Shown here: positions 24,167 through 32,996 of the stretch, one piece after another
How positions within the stretch are numbered: the stretch's first letter is position 1
Layout: the number at the start of each line of letters is the position of its first letter
Assembly: GCF_025567045.1 (NCBI RefSeq)
Contig: NZ_JAOQJK010000001.1
Coordinates: forward strand, 385,498 to 449,497
Direction: 5' to 3'
DNA length: 64,000 nucleotides
Source of the DNA: Barnesiella propionica
GTDB lineage: Bacteria > Bacteroidota > Bacteroidia > Bacteroidales > Barnesiellaceae
Position numbers and translations under genes: made by a program
Notes under the pieces: generated by a model
Database searches by the model: none
What the model was told of the DNA's origin: nothing
Seen by the model: only the letters and a program-made list of their open reading frames with translations

Positions 24167-25403
24167 GGAAATCGAGGCACGGGGCGAAGCGGCCTACCGT
24201 CCGAAAGGATGGGAAAAAGGTGCGGGTCGGGTATTGGGCGCAACGGCGGATGCCGTCATGATGGGTGGCGCAGGTTCGTGGGCGACATTGGCAAAGTTTG
24301 TCGGGGCGGACGTGGCTATCTCGGCAGTCGCCTCACGCTTCGAGCCTGAAAAGTCGCCCAAGCTCTCTGTGGAGCAATGTATCAGCAAAGGTGTGTTCGG
24401 TAGCGAACGGAACGTGTTTACGGACTTCCGTAAGGAGGCTGCAACAGTACAGACGGGTGATAGTGCGCTTATTGTGGCGGCCAACGAGCAGTTGAAGAAA
24501 AAAATACCTGTGATGAACTTTAATTTTTTGGAGTGGATGCAGACACCAAAGTTTACCCCTTTCCAAATGTCCGAAAAGCCCGGACACCCTGAAAAGAAAA
24601 ATGAACGTGCCGAACGGTACAAGGATGTGCCGCTCATCGTCGCTCCCGGACAGGAAGAAGCCTATTTGAAGCATTTGGAGAAATATAAGAATGCAACGGC
24701 TGTAAAATCCACAAAGGAATCAACACAGCCGGAAATGGAACAGAGGGAAAAAGTGGAGAAAGAGGAACGGCAGGTGGTTATTCCACATGAGGAAGAAAAG
24801 CAAGAGAGAGAGGCTGTGCAGACCAACACGAACGGATGGAGCGGATTGCTCGGTACATTGGGATTAGAGGGATTGGGCGATATCACGGGCAACCTCGGAT
24901 ATGTCATGGCCATGCTGCCCGACATCCTGCTGGGAGCTTTTACCGGCAAGACGCAATCGTTGCGCTTTGGGGACAACCTGTTGCCGATAGCGAGTATTGT
25001 GGCCGGTCTGTTCGTGCGTAACCCGCTGCTGAAGATGCTCCTTGTCGGTCTGGGCGGCGCGAACTTGCTGAACAAGGCTGGACACGAGGCGTTGGGGCGT
25101 CCCATGCCGTCCGCCGACGTGCATACGGAAAACCAGTACCGCCGTTATCCCGACGAACCGCTCAATTCCCGTATCGTAAACCCTGTACTGCAAGGCAGCA
25201 CGCTCATCGCCACGATAGACCGTGTGCCTTGTACCATCCAGCTCACGCCGACCGTCGCGGAGGCTTACCGTGCAGGGGCATTGCCGCTGAACACGCTGGC
25301 GAACGCCGTGCTTGCCAAGAGCGACCAGTTGCGCCATATTGCCTCGCAGAATTACGACGACGGACAGCGGGAGACGATTGTGCGCACACGGGGCATCCAA
25401 TAA
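24162..25403 (+). CDS. Unknown transfer-operon protein, 3' portion (frame-broken)
   Basis: About 413 codons; the first possible start is TTG at 24234 (MGATADAVMMGG). It has a Gly-rich segment (GATADAVMMGGAGSWATLAKFVGADVAISAVAS), a Glu-rich linker (EKVEKEERQVVIPHEEEKQEREAV), a hydrophobic Gly-rich block (GDITGNLGYVMAMLPDILLGAFTGKTQSL ... IASIVAGLFVRNPLLKMLLVGLGGANLLNKAG) that may insert in the membrane, and a C-terminal beta segment (LIATIDRVPCTIQLTPTVAEAYRAG). Family not recognised. It is most likely the C-terminal part of the 23615 gene, with about ten bases of shared sequence at the break. Confidence 0.65.
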   Translation, partial: AEEIEARGEAAYRPKGWEKGAGRVLGATADAVMMGGAGSWATLAKFVGADVAISAVASRFEPEKSPKLSVEQCISKGVFGSERNVFTDFRKEAATVQTGDSALIVAANEQLKKKIPVMNFNFLEWMQTPKFTPFQMSEKPGHPEKKNERAERYKDVPLIVAPGQEEAYLKHLEKYKNATAVKSTKESTQPEMEQREKVEKEERQVVIPHEEEKQEREAVQTNTNGWSGLLGTLGLEGLGDITGNLGYVMAMLPDILLGAFTGKTQSLRFGDNLLPIASIVAGLFVRNPLLKMLLVGLGGANLLNKAGHEALGRPMPSADVHTENQYRRYPDEPLNSRIVNPVLQGSTLIATIDRVPCTIQLTPTVAEAYRAGALPLNTLANAVLAKSDQLRHIASQNYDDGQRETIVRTRGIQ

Positions 25404-25430
25404 ATCCATGAACAATAAAAGCATGATGAT

Positions 25431-27692
25431 ATGAAAGAAAAGTCGCAAATCGAAAAAAAAGCCGAAGAAAAGCAGACGGAACTGCTGTCTGCCGCACTGG
25501 GCGGGGCATCGAACGCCGGCGGCCATTGGCTCAACGTATCGGGCAAGGGATTTCCCCGGCTCTATCCGCAAGGGGTCTCGGCCAGCCCGTTCAATGCCCT
25601 CTTTATGGCCTTGCATTCGGACAATAACGGATGCAAGACCAACCTGTTCACGCTTTACAGTGAAACCAAGGCACGGGGGGCTGCGGTACGGGAGCATGAG
25701 CAGGGCGTACCGTTCCTGTTCTATAACTGGAACAAGTATGTCAACCGGAACAATCCGAATGAAACCATCGACCGTACCGCCTATCTCCAATTGGACGAAG
25801 AGCAGAAGGCACAGTTCAAGGGTGTCCACAACCGAGAAATCCGCACGCTTTTCAATATCGACCAGACGACGTTGCCCTACGTGGACAAGCCGGCTTACGA
25901 GGATGCGGTAAAGCAGGACGGCAGTGTTCAGGAAAGAGGATATGCCGAGGCGGACAACCGCAGGTTGCGCACTCGGTTCAACGACTTTCTATTGAAGATG
26001 CGGGACAACCTCGTTCCCGTGCGCTCGGACGGTAGCGGAGTTCCTCATTACGAGACGGACAAAGATGCGGTCTATATGCCGCGCCAAAAGGATTTTGAGC
26101 ATTACCACGATTATGTGCAGGAAGCCTTGCGGCAGATCGTGAGTGCCACAGGACATCAACAACGACTTGCCCGTGAAGGCATGGTCATGAAGAATGGTGT
26201 GGCTCCGTCAGAGGATGCGGTAAAATATGAAAGGTTGGTTGTGGAACTGGCTTCGGGTATCAAGATGTTGGAACTGGGACTGCCCGCGCGTTTGTCCGAT
26301 GCAAGCCTGAAGACGGTGGATTACTGGTGTCGGGAGTTCAAGGAAAACCCGTGTATAATGGACGCTCTCGAAAGCGACGTGAACAATGCGCTTGATGTTA
26401 TCCGAAAAGCGGAACGGGGCGAGAAAATTGAGTACGCCACCCTGCGAAACAGACGGCAGACCACGACCATGCAGGAACAGATGCCCAAGCATTACTTTGT
26501 GGCGAATGAAATCCGCCAGCACCCGGACAAGGCGGCGAAAAGCATCGTCCTCGTCATCGACCGGGAGGCGAAATCGGCGGATGTCATTTTGCCGGCAGGA
26601 GCTTCGACCGAGGCGAACAACGAGATTCCCGGCATGAACAAGGGGCGTATCGAACGGGCATTGCAGAAAGAGGGTATCGAGCAGGTGCGTTTCTATAATA
26701 CTGACGGTGCATTGGGTTACAGACCCGATGACAGCTATTTCAATGAAAAAATGGTGACACTGGCCCGGTTAAGGAACTACACGTTGGAAAAGCTCTCCAC
26801 GCTGGACGTGTCGGAAGCTGTCAGACGGGCGAATGAGGTCGGGTTCGATGCCGTGCAGATGATTCAGGATGACAAGAACCGTTGGGCACTCTATATCAAG
26901 CCGGAAAACAAGGAGGGGTACAGCGTCTATCCCGACAAGGAGGATGTGAACCGTTTTTTCTCCACGCTCAAGCAGGCGATGGACAACATCGACAAGGTAC
27001 GGATGGAGCTGGCGCACAAGTATTATGCACTGGCGGAGGTCAAACCCGACCTGAAAGTGGATTTGTTCGGCAGCGATACGCCGGAGATTGACCTGAACCG
27101 TATTCAGCGTGTTGCCATCTTCAAGACCAGGCAGGATGGAATCCAGTGTGTGGCAACCATCGACGGACAAAAGCTGCAGCCCCGCAGCGTCACTCCACAG
27201 CAGTGGCAACGGATGTGGGTGGCGGAAGACCGTGACGGCTACAAGCGGCATTTGGCGGCTACGCTGTTTGCCGATGTGCTGCAAAAGGGACAATCCGTCG
27301 GGGAACAGAAAGCGGAAGAGCAGGTACGGCAACAGAATGAGGTGGTGGCGGAAAATCGGTCGGAAGAGACGAATGATGAAAATATGTCTCCGAAACGGCA
27401 GTTTTGGGACAACCTCAAGGAAAAGCATCCCGACGCCCTGTATCTGATTCGTGCAGGAGAAGTCTATCGGCTTTATAATGAGGATGCGGCAAAGGGAGCT
27501 GATATATTGGGGATTACGATGAAGAAATATCCGGAACGTGGATTTTCGGCTTTCGCAGAGTTCCCAAGGACGCAACTGGACAGCTATCTGCCCAAACTTG
27601 TCCGTGCTGGTGAGCGTGTCGCCATCAGTGAGATAGAGCTACAGGATAAACGGCAGGACGAGCAGGAAACACATAGGGGTATTCATAGATAA
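25431..27692 (+). CDS. Large element protein with ArdC-like N-terminus and MutS-I-like C-terminus
   Basis: 753 residues. The N-terminus (NVSGKGFPRLYPQGVSASPFNALFMALHSDNNGCKTNLFTLYSETKARGAAVREHEQGVPFLFYNWNKY) resembles the ssDNA-binding ArdC/LtrC N-domain. The middle is helical with DUF3945-like pieces (VATIDGQKLQPRSVTPQQWQRM). The C-terminus (FWDNLKEKHPDALYLIRAGEVYRLYNEDAAKGADILGITM ... LDSYLPKLVRAGERVAISE) closely resembles the mismatch-recognition domain I of MutS. The combination suggests a protein that binds unusual or single-stranded DNA during transfer (inference). No ATPase is present. It begins 28 bases after the preceding gene. Confidence 0.75.
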   Translation: MKEKSQIEKKAEEKQTELLSAALGGASNAGGHWLNVSGKGFPRLYPQGVSASPFNALFMALHSDNNGCKTNLFTLYSETKARGAAVREHEQGVPFLFYNWNKYVNRNNPNETIDRTAYLQLDEEQKAQFKGVHNREIRTLFNIDQTTLPYVDKPAYEDAVKQDGSVQERGYAEADNRRLRTRFNDFLLKMRDNLVPVRSDGSGVPHYETDKDAVYMPRQKDFEHYHDYVQEALRQIVSATGHQQRLAREGMVMKNGVAPSEDAVKYERLVVELASGIKMLELGLPARLSDASLKTVDYWCREFKENPCIMDALESDVNNALDVIRKAERGEKIEYATLRNRRQTTTMQEQMPKHYFVANEIRQHPDKAAKSIVLVIDREAKSADVILPAGASTEANNEIPGMNKGRIERALQKEGIEQVRFYNTDGALGYRPDDSYFNEKMVTLARLRNYTLEKLSTLDVSEAVRRANEVGFDAVQMIQDDKNRWALYIKPENKEGYSVYPDKEDVNRFFSTLKQAMDNIDKVRMELAHKYYALAEVKPDLKVDLFGSDTPEIDLNRIQRVAIFKTRQDGIQCVATIDGQKLQPRSVTPQQWQRMWVAEDRDGYKRHLAATLFADVLQKGQSVGEQKAEEQVRQQNEVVAENRSEETNDENMSPKRQFWDNLKEKHPDALYLIRAGEVYRLYNEDAAKGADILGITMKKYPERGFSAFAEFPRTQLDSYLPKLVRAGERVAISEIELQDKRQDEQETHRGIHR

Positions 27693-27704
27693 GGAGTGAC
27701 GATT

Positions 27705-29261
27705 ATGACCAAGAATCAGGAATATGCACTGCAATACGCAGATTATGCGATGGCACAGATGCGAAGGTATGGCATCCCGGCTTCCGTCACATTGGCGCAA
27801 GGCATACTGGAAAGCAGCAACGGACAGAGCCGTCTGGCAAGGAACGAGAACAACCATTTCGGCATCAAGGCAACTTCCTCGTGGATTGCCGAAGGCGGCA
27901 AATACGGAATCTACACCGATGATAAGCCGAATGAAAAGTTCTGCAGCTATGACAGCGTGGGTGATTCATACGAGCATCATTCCCGCTTTTTGAAGGAGAA
28001 CAGCCGCTATGCCGGTTGCTTCAAACTCTCCCCGGACGATTACAAGGGCTGGGCACAAAGCATTGAGAAAGCCGGTTACGCCACAGGCGGCAAGTATGCC
28101 GAGAACCTGCAGAAAATCATTGAGCAGAACGGCTTGCAGAAGTATGACAGACAGGTGATGCAGGAGATGACGGCACAAGGCCGGCAGTTCGGGGTGGAAC
28201 ACAATCCGCTCCAGACTTCCGAGAGTGCGGAACATGGAACGGGGTATTCGTTCCCGGTGGAACGGGAGGAATTTCTGTTCATTACCTCTCCGTTCGGAAC
28301 ACGGCAAGACCCGTTGGACAGCACAAAGCAACAGATGCACAAGGGCGTGGATATCCGTTGCAAAGCCGACGCGGTACTGGCTACGGAGAGCGGCGGCAAG
28401 GTCGTGGCGGTAAACCAGAACAAGAATACACCCGGCGGCAAGTCGCTGACGGTGGAATATGCTCGGACGGACGGCAGCAAGGTACAATGTACCTATATGC
28501 ACCTCAAGGAGATTTCCGTCAAGGTCGGCGATACGGTACAGGCAGGCGGACGGCTTGGCACATCGGGCAATACGGGGACACGGACGACCGGGGAACATCT
28601 GCATTTCGGTGTGAAGAATATCTATGCCGACGGGACGAAACGGGATATAGACCCTGCGGCGTATCTGGCTGAAATCGCACAGAAAGGACATATCAAATTG
28701 CAAATGCTGCACAACGGAAATGACCTGCTCGTCAAATACAAGGCGGCGGAAGATACCGTGCCTGAAAAGAACCTTTCGCCAGACGGATGGATGAAAAAAC
28801 TCCTTTCGTCGGAGGATAGCGGTGTGGGAATATCGGGATGCAACGACCCGATTGTGGAGATGGCGATGACCGCTTTCGCCTCCCTGATGCTTTTAGCCAC
28901 ACAGATTGATAACCGGGAGGAAGAGGAACAGAAGACGGCGATATCCGCCGCGATGGATCTTCGTACCATCGACCTGAAGCCGTTGTTGCCGAATATGAAG
29001 AACTGCGACCTGACTATCGGCGAGAACGGCAAGGCCATTCTGAAAGCGGACAACGGGGAACTGCATGTCTCGCGGGAGCTGACCGCTTCCGAGCTGAACC
29101 GGTTGTCTGCCACGTTGAACAACGGTACACTCACGGAAGAGGCCAAACAGATGCGTGTAACCGGTATGCTGAATACGGTTATCCTGTCGGAAGCGGCCTC
29201 ACAGAATTTTGAGCAGGGGATGACCCGGCAACAGGGACAAACGGAAAACCTGCGAAGATAA
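27705..29261 (+). CDS. Cell-wall hydrolase: glucosaminidase (GH73) fused to M23 peptidase
   Basis: 518 residues from the ATG at 27705, preceded by an AAGGAG sequence eight bases upstream, unusual here. Residues about 5-145 form a GH73-type domain: ALQYADYAMAQMRRYGIPASVTLAQGILESSNGQSRLA has the catalytic Glu in ILESS, and FCSYDSVGDSYEHHSRFL follows. An M23 domain at about 185-310 has HKGVDI and GEHLHF, with zinc ligands intact. The C-terminal 200 residues are unrecognised. It would cut both glycan and peptide bonds of peptidoglycan to open a path for the transfer channel. There is no signal peptide, so export must be by another route. Confidence 0.88.
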   Translation: MTKNQEYALQYADYAMAQMRRYGIPASVTLAQGILESSNGQSRLARNENNHFGIKATSSWIAEGGKYGIYTDDKPNEKFCSYDSVGDSYEHHSRFLKENSRYAGCFKLSPDDYKGWAQSIEKAGYATGGKYAENLQKIIEQNGLQKYDRQVMQEMTAQGRQFGVEHNPLQTSESAEHGTGYSFPVEREEFLFITSPFGTRQDPLDSTKQQMHKGVDIRCKADAVLATESGGKVVAVNQNKNTPGGKSLTVEYARTDGSKVQCTYMHLKEISVKVGDTVQAGGRLGTSGNTGTRTTGEHLHFGVKNIYADGTKRDIDPAAYLAEIAQKGHIKLQMLHNGNDLLVKYKAAEDTVPEKNLSPDGWMKKLLSSEDSGVGISGCNDPIVEMAMTAFASLMLLATQIDNREEEEQKTAISAAMDLRTIDLKPLLPNMKNCDLTIGENGKAILKADNGELHVSRELTASELNRLSATLNNGTLTEEAKQMRVTGMLNTVILSEAASQNFEQGMTRQQGQTENLRR

Positions 29262-29273
29262 AGGCATGGCGAT

Positions 29274-29450
29274 ATGATAAAATGCGTGATGATACAGCTA
29301 TGCAAGTGTCTGGCGGGAGTTTCCCTCCTTGCGTTGCACCTCCGGTTCTGCTACCTGCTGTTGGGATGGATCGGGACGCTCGTTGTCGTGGGCGTGCAAT
29401 TAGCCATCGCCGGATGGATGGTCTGGGCGATGATACGCGCACCCGACTGA
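29274..29450 (+). CDS. Small membrane protein
   Basis: 58 residues from the ATG at 29274: an N-terminal MIKCVMIQLCKCLAG, then two hydrophobic segments (VSLLALHLRFCYLLLGWIGTL and VVVGVQLAIAGWMVWAMI). It starts 12 bases after the hydrolase gene and is in step with the operon. It might be a holin-like or lysis-partner protein for the hydrolase (inference). No family recognised. Confidence 0.6.
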   Translation: MIKCVMIQLCKCLAGVSLLALHLRFCYLLLGWIGTLVVVGVQLAIAGWMVWAMIRAPD

Positions 29451-29533
29451 CCGCACTCTACAACAGTTCAACATCAATCAACCCATGTATCACTTGTCCG
29501 GATGATCCATGTATCATTAAAGACAAAAAACAG

Positions 29534-30142
29534 ATGATTAAATGTAATGTTACGGTATGCGGCGTTATCGGCCGCGATGCGTCGGTTCGCAAGAATAAAG
29601 AAGAGAAAGAATTTCTGGTGTTTCCGCTCCGGGTACAGATTCCGGCGACGGGTGGCGGGCACACTATCGAGGTGGATGTCCGCAAGGAGGGCTGTCAGGA
29701 GGAAGCCGCCGGTTATCGGAACGGCTCCCGTGTAGAAGTGAGGGGTACGATGTATCTCAAACGCCGGGGCGACAAGCTATATTTCAACCTGTTCGCCGAT
29801 GAAATCTGCAATGCCGCTACGGATGATGCGGATTGCGTCAAGGGCGAGCTGGTGTTTCGTGGTAAGGTCGGCCAGAACATCGAGGAAAAAAGGGATAAGA
29901 AAGACCAGCCTTATACGGTGTTCTCGGCGTTTAGCGCAGAGAAGGTCGATGACGGCTTCGAGTACCAGTGGGTGCGCTTCTTCTGTTTCGGTAAGGAGCG
30001 CGAAGCGTGGTTGCAGCCGGGTGTAAAGGTGGATGCCAAAGGTGAAATGAACCTGTCGGCACACAACGGGAAAATCAACCTTTCCTGCAAGATGGAGGAA
30101 CTGACGCAATATGTGGCGGATTCGTCTAACTATAATCAATAA
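29534..30142 (+). CDS. Double OB-fold, SSB-like protein
   Basis: 202 residues from the ATG at 29534 (MIKCNVTVCGVIGRDASVRKNKEEKEFLVFPLRV). An upstream in-frame ATG at 29282 would overlap the small membrane gene. Two similar OB-fold halves are visible: the first with CNVTVCGVIGRDA ... YRNGSRVEVRGTMYLKRRGDKLYFNLFADEI, the second with ELVFRGKVGQNIEEKR ... YTVFSAFSAEK ... QPGVKVDAKGEMNLSAHNGKINLSCKMEEL. This suggests ssDNA binding by one chain with two folds. A separate conventional SSB lies at 54955-55335. It probably coats transferred single strands (inference). Confidence 0.75.
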   Translation: MIKCNVTVCGVIGRDASVRKNKEEKEFLVFPLRVQIPATGGGHTIEVDVRKEGCQEEAAGYRNGSRVEVRGTMYLKRRGDKLYFNLFADEICNAATDDADCVKGELVFRGKVGQNIEEKRDKKDQPYTVFSAFSAEKVDDGFEYQWVRFFCFGKEREAWLQPGVKVDAKGEMNLSAHNGKINLSCKMEELTQYVADSSNYNQ

Positions 30143-30147
30143 GGGTT

Positions 30148-31836
30148 ATGGCCGGTTACAGAAAGAAGAATGCCGACGGACCGAACAGCGAGGACAAGGC
30201 TCTTGACCTGTTCGCCGAAATGATGATCGAGAAAATCGAGGGCATTCAAAAGGACTGGAAAAAGCCTTGGTTTACGGAGGGTACGCTACAGTGGCCCCGC
30301 AACCTTCACGGGCGCGAGTACAACGGGATGAATGCTTTTATGCTGCTTTTGCACTGCGAGAAAGAAGGGTACAAGATTCCCCGTTTCTGCACGTTCGATT
30401 GTGTTCAGAAGCTCAATAAGCCCGGAAAGGATGGAGAGGAACTGCCGCGTGTCTCCGTGCTTCGTGGTGAAAAATCCTTTCCGGTCATGCTCACCACGTT
30501 CACTTGTATCCATAAGGAGACTAAGGAGAAAATCAAGTATGACGATTACAAGAAACTCTCCGATGACGAAAAGGAACAATACAATGTCTATCCGAAGATG
30601 CAGGTGTTCCGGGTCTTCAATGTCGCGCAAACTAACTTGCAGGAAGCGAGACCGGAGCTGTGGCAAAAACTGGAGCGAGAAAATTCGCGTCCGGCAATCG
30701 AGGAGGGCGAGCATTTCAGTTTTGCCCCAGTCGATACGATGATAAGGGATAACCTGTGGATTTGTCCGATTACGCCGAAATATCAGAATGACGCCTACTA
30801 TTCCATCACGAAGAACGAAATCATCGTACCCGAAAAGGAGCAGTTCAAATCGGGAGAATCGTTCTACGGGACACTGTTCCACGAGATGACGCACTCCACC
30901 GGAGCGGAAAACGTACTTGACAGGTTCAAGCCGACTACTTTCGGTTCTCCTGAATATGCCCGTGAGGAACTGGTGGCAGAGTTAGGCAGCGCACTGGTCG
31001 CACAGCGTTACGGCATGACCAAGCATATCAAGGAGGACAGTTGCGCGTATCTTAAAGGTTGGCTTGATGAGCTGAAGGAATCGCCACAGTTCATCAAGAC
31101 AACGCTTCTGGACGTGAAAAGGGCAACCTCGATGATTACCCAGAAGGTGGATAAGATAGCGCAAGAACTGGAACAAAATGTCGGCGAGAAGCAGGAAAAC
31201 GGAGCGGCAGCAAAGGAGAATACATTTTATTCTTCTGTTGCGTATCTCCAATTTTCGGATGACACGAGGCAGCTTGACGAACTTCGGGAGAAAGGCGATT
31301 ACGAGGGATTGCTGACGCTTGCCAAGGAGTATTACGACGGCAATGGCATCAACGAACAGCATACTTATTTATCGGCCACGAACAACAAGGGTGACAGCCT
31401 TATTGCCGAGGATGAGAATTTCGCTGTCGTGTACAACGGGAGTGTCGGGGGAACCTACGAGGTGATGTTGAAATTCACGGAGCAGGAAATCCGAGACCAT
31501 ATCCGGCGTTACGGTGTCGATATCGCCGGAGATACAATAAAAGGGGTTGCCAGGGAGATGGCGGCGGAACAGTTCTCCGCTTTGGCGTATCAAAAGATTC
31601 CGGCCTTCGAGATGCCGAACGGTGAAGTGCTATATGTCGAATATAACAAGGAATCCGATACGCTTGATGTCGGGCAACCCACCAATGCCGGGCTGGTCGC
31701 GCAGCATCGTTTCCCTTACGACCACAATGTCGGGCTGGATGCCAATCTGCAAGCCGTGAACGAGAAGCTGAACGAGCTGGAAGAGTATCGGGCAGAACTA
31801 CAAGAGGCAGAATACGGCAGCGGTATGCGCCGGTAA
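30148..31836 (+). CDS. ArdC-type antirestriction protein with zincin-like domain
   Basis: 562 residues. The N-terminal ArdC ssDNA-binding domain (about 10-180: MMIEKIEGIQKDWKKPWFTEGTLQWPRNLHGREYNGMNAFMLLLHCEKEGYKIPRFCTF) is followed by a zincin-like metallopeptidase domain with HEMTHS near 245-250 and REELVAELGSALVAQRYG supplying the third ligand. The C-terminal 200 residues look like an element-specific extension. ArdC of IncW plasmids protects incoming single-stranded DNA from type I restriction (family knowledge). It is the last gene of the long rightward operon, followed by a strong terminator. Confidence 0.9.
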   Translation: MAGYRKKNADGPNSEDKALDLFAEMMIEKIEGIQKDWKKPWFTEGTLQWPRNLHGREYNGMNAFMLLLHCEKEGYKIPRFCTFDCVQKLNKPGKDGEELPRVSVLRGEKSFPVMLTTFTCIHKETKEKIKYDDYKKLSDDEKEQYNVYPKMQVFRVFNVAQTNLQEARPELWQKLERENSRPAIEEGEHFSFAPVDTMIRDNLWICPITPKYQNDAYYSITKNEIIVPEKEQFKSGESFYGTLFHEMTHSTGAENVLDRFKPTTFGSPEYAREELVAELGSALVAQRYGMTKHIKEDSCAYLKGWLDELKESPQFIKTTLLDVKRATSMITQKVDKIAQELEQNVGEKQENGAAAKENTFYSSVAYLQFSDDTRQLDELREKGDYEGLLTLAKEYYDGNGINEQHTYLSATNNKGDSLIAEDENFAVVYNGSVGGTYEVMLKFTEQEIRDHIRRYGVDIAGDTIKGVAREMAAEQFSALAYQKIPAFEMPNGEVLYVEYNKESDTLDVGQPTNAGLVAQHRFPYDHNVGLDANLQAVNEKLNELEEYRAELQEAEYGSGMRR

Positions 31837-31845
31837 GGATGGAAA

Positions 31846-31884
31846 GAAAAAGATGCGGAACTGGTTGGCTCCGCATCTTTTTTG
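31846..31884. terminator. Bidirectional intrinsic terminator
   Basis: AAGATGCGGA at 31850-31859 pairs with TCCGCATCTT at 31870-31879 and is followed by TTTTTT. An A-run on the left gives a T-run on the other strand. It separates the rightward operon from the leftward gene group. Confidence 0.92.
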
Positions 31885-31888
31885 CAGT

Positions 31889-32263
31889 TTATTTCCCCAA
31901 CAAACCGTCTATCATAGACTGTAAATTTGCTATGTCGCAATACTGGTTACATCCCCCTCGGTAGTCCTTTCCATTTTGAGCTGTCCGTATCAGAAACGAA
32001 TCGAGTTCAATTCTTACGCCGCTGCCCATTCGTGACAGACCGGAAGAGTGGCTGATGTAAACGAACTTGCCGTTGCGCTCAATGAAGCAGGAGGTGTCAT
32101 AATGCCCTTTTGAATTGGAAGCCACCTTTGCACCAACGGCTGCGGCATATTTGGAAATCTCACGCACCAATGCTGTCTGGAAACTGCGGTACTCTTTTGA
32201 AACATAGTCTCCTGCATCTGCAAGTATAGCGTCCTGCCATTTGGTATAAAAATTCTGTGCCAT
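31889..32263 (-). CDS. Unknown protein
   Basis: 124 residues from the ATG at 32263 (MAQNFYTKWQDAILADAGDYVSKEYRSFQTALVREISKYAAAVGAKVASNSKGHYDTSCFIERNGKFVYIS). A longer start at 32305 would run into the upstream gene and lacks support. The C-terminus SGVRIELDSFLIRTAQNGKDYRGGCNQYCDIANLQSMIDGLLGK is typical of small unknown proteins common on Bacteroidales conjugative elements. It is the last of a leftward trio (32996 to 31889). Function unknown. Confidence 0.75.
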   Translation of the reverse strand: MAQNFYTKWQDAILADAGDYVSKEYRSFQTALVREISKYAAAVGAKVASNSKGHYDTSCFIERNGKFVYISHSSGLSRMGSGVRIELDSFLIRTAQNGKDYRGGCNQYCDIANLQSMIDGLLGK

Positions 32264-32277
32264 ATTGATATTTATTA

Positions 32278-32532
32278 TTATTCGTTCCGCAAATAACTTT
32301 TCCATTTCTCGCCGTCAATGGTCAGTTTGCCCATTTCCCAATCGTATTCCACTTCCGGTATATTGGTATAAGGGAAATGAACGGTGTAGCCTATCTGTCC
32401 GTAAGAGCAATGCAGAGGGGTAACGCAAATCTCCCAACCGAAGTAAGATTGCGGCGTGCAGTATTTTCGCCAGTTGAAACGACCTGCGGCAATATTGCCG
32501 CAAAGTCGTTTGAGTATGTCGTTTGTTGTCAT
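32278..32532 (-). CDS. Unknown small protein
   Basis: 84 residues from the ATG at 32532 (MTTNDILKRLCGNIAAGRFNWRKYC), which overlaps the stop of the upstream gene by four bases. The pattern LHCSYGQIGYTVHFPYTNIPEVEYDWEMGKLTIDGEKWKSYL is beta-like and unrecognised. Coupled translation with the preceding gene is likely. Function unknown. Confidence 0.7.
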   Translation of the reverse strand: MTTNDILKRLCGNIAAGRFNWRKYCTPQSYFGWEICVTPLHCSYGQIGYTVHFPYTNIPEVEYDWEMGKLTIDGEKWKSYLRNE

Positions 32533-32996
32533 TCTGTACCTCCTTTGCTGAGTATGGTGAGTTGTTCGGGACGGTCTGGAAACCAATAAGCATCACTGTC
32601 GATATATACGCATCTATAGCCATTCCAAGGTTTTCTGAAAGCTAATACTTCTTTGGGGCCAAATACCACCCCGTAGTCGTTTGTAAACGCCACCATATCG
32701 CCTACAGCCAAATCACTGTCTGTTTCCATGACTTCGGACAACCGGCTGAAAAACTCCATGCCCTCGGCTTCACGCTCTTTCTTCCAGCGCATAAACTCCT
32801 CTTTGTGGCTTCTTGATGAGCCAATAGGTAATAACTCCGATGCCAAAACCTCTGTCTCGGAAGAGCTTGTTGAGATTAAGATGATGCTGTCACTATCCAC
32901 TTTTTCGGGAGTTGAGATAATTCGACATTCTATATCATTATCGGCAGTGTGCCAAAAAAGGAGGTTGCCTTGCTTGATGAAATCGTACTTGCTCAT
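32529..32996 (-). CDS. Unknown protein
   Basis: 155 residues (MSKYDFIKQGNLLFWHTADNDIECRIISTPEKVDSDSIILISTSSSETEVLASELLPIGSS). It contains a charged helical centre (HKEEFMRWKKEREAEGMEFFSRLSEV) and VGDMVAFTNDYGVVFGPKEVLAFRKPWNGYRCVYIDSDAYWFPDRPEQLTIL. Family not recognised. It is first of the leftward trio and directly follows a non-coding leader-like segment. The WHTADNDI... and Tyr-rich end suggest a small beta-barrel fold, but that is only impression. Confidence 0.7.
   Translation of the reverse strand: MSKYDFIKQGNLLFWHTADNDIECRIISTPEKVDSDSIILISTSSSETEVLASELLPIGSSRSHKEEFMRWKKEREAEGMEFFSRLSEVMETDSDLAVGDMVAFTNDYGVVFGPKEVLAFRKPWNGYRCVYIDSDAYWFPDRPEQLTILSKGGTE

Noticed and set aside
24864..25829. 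Minus-strand open frame of 321 codons
   Set aside because: Crosses the boundary of two rightward genes, contains no known motif, and the sense frames are clearly coding.
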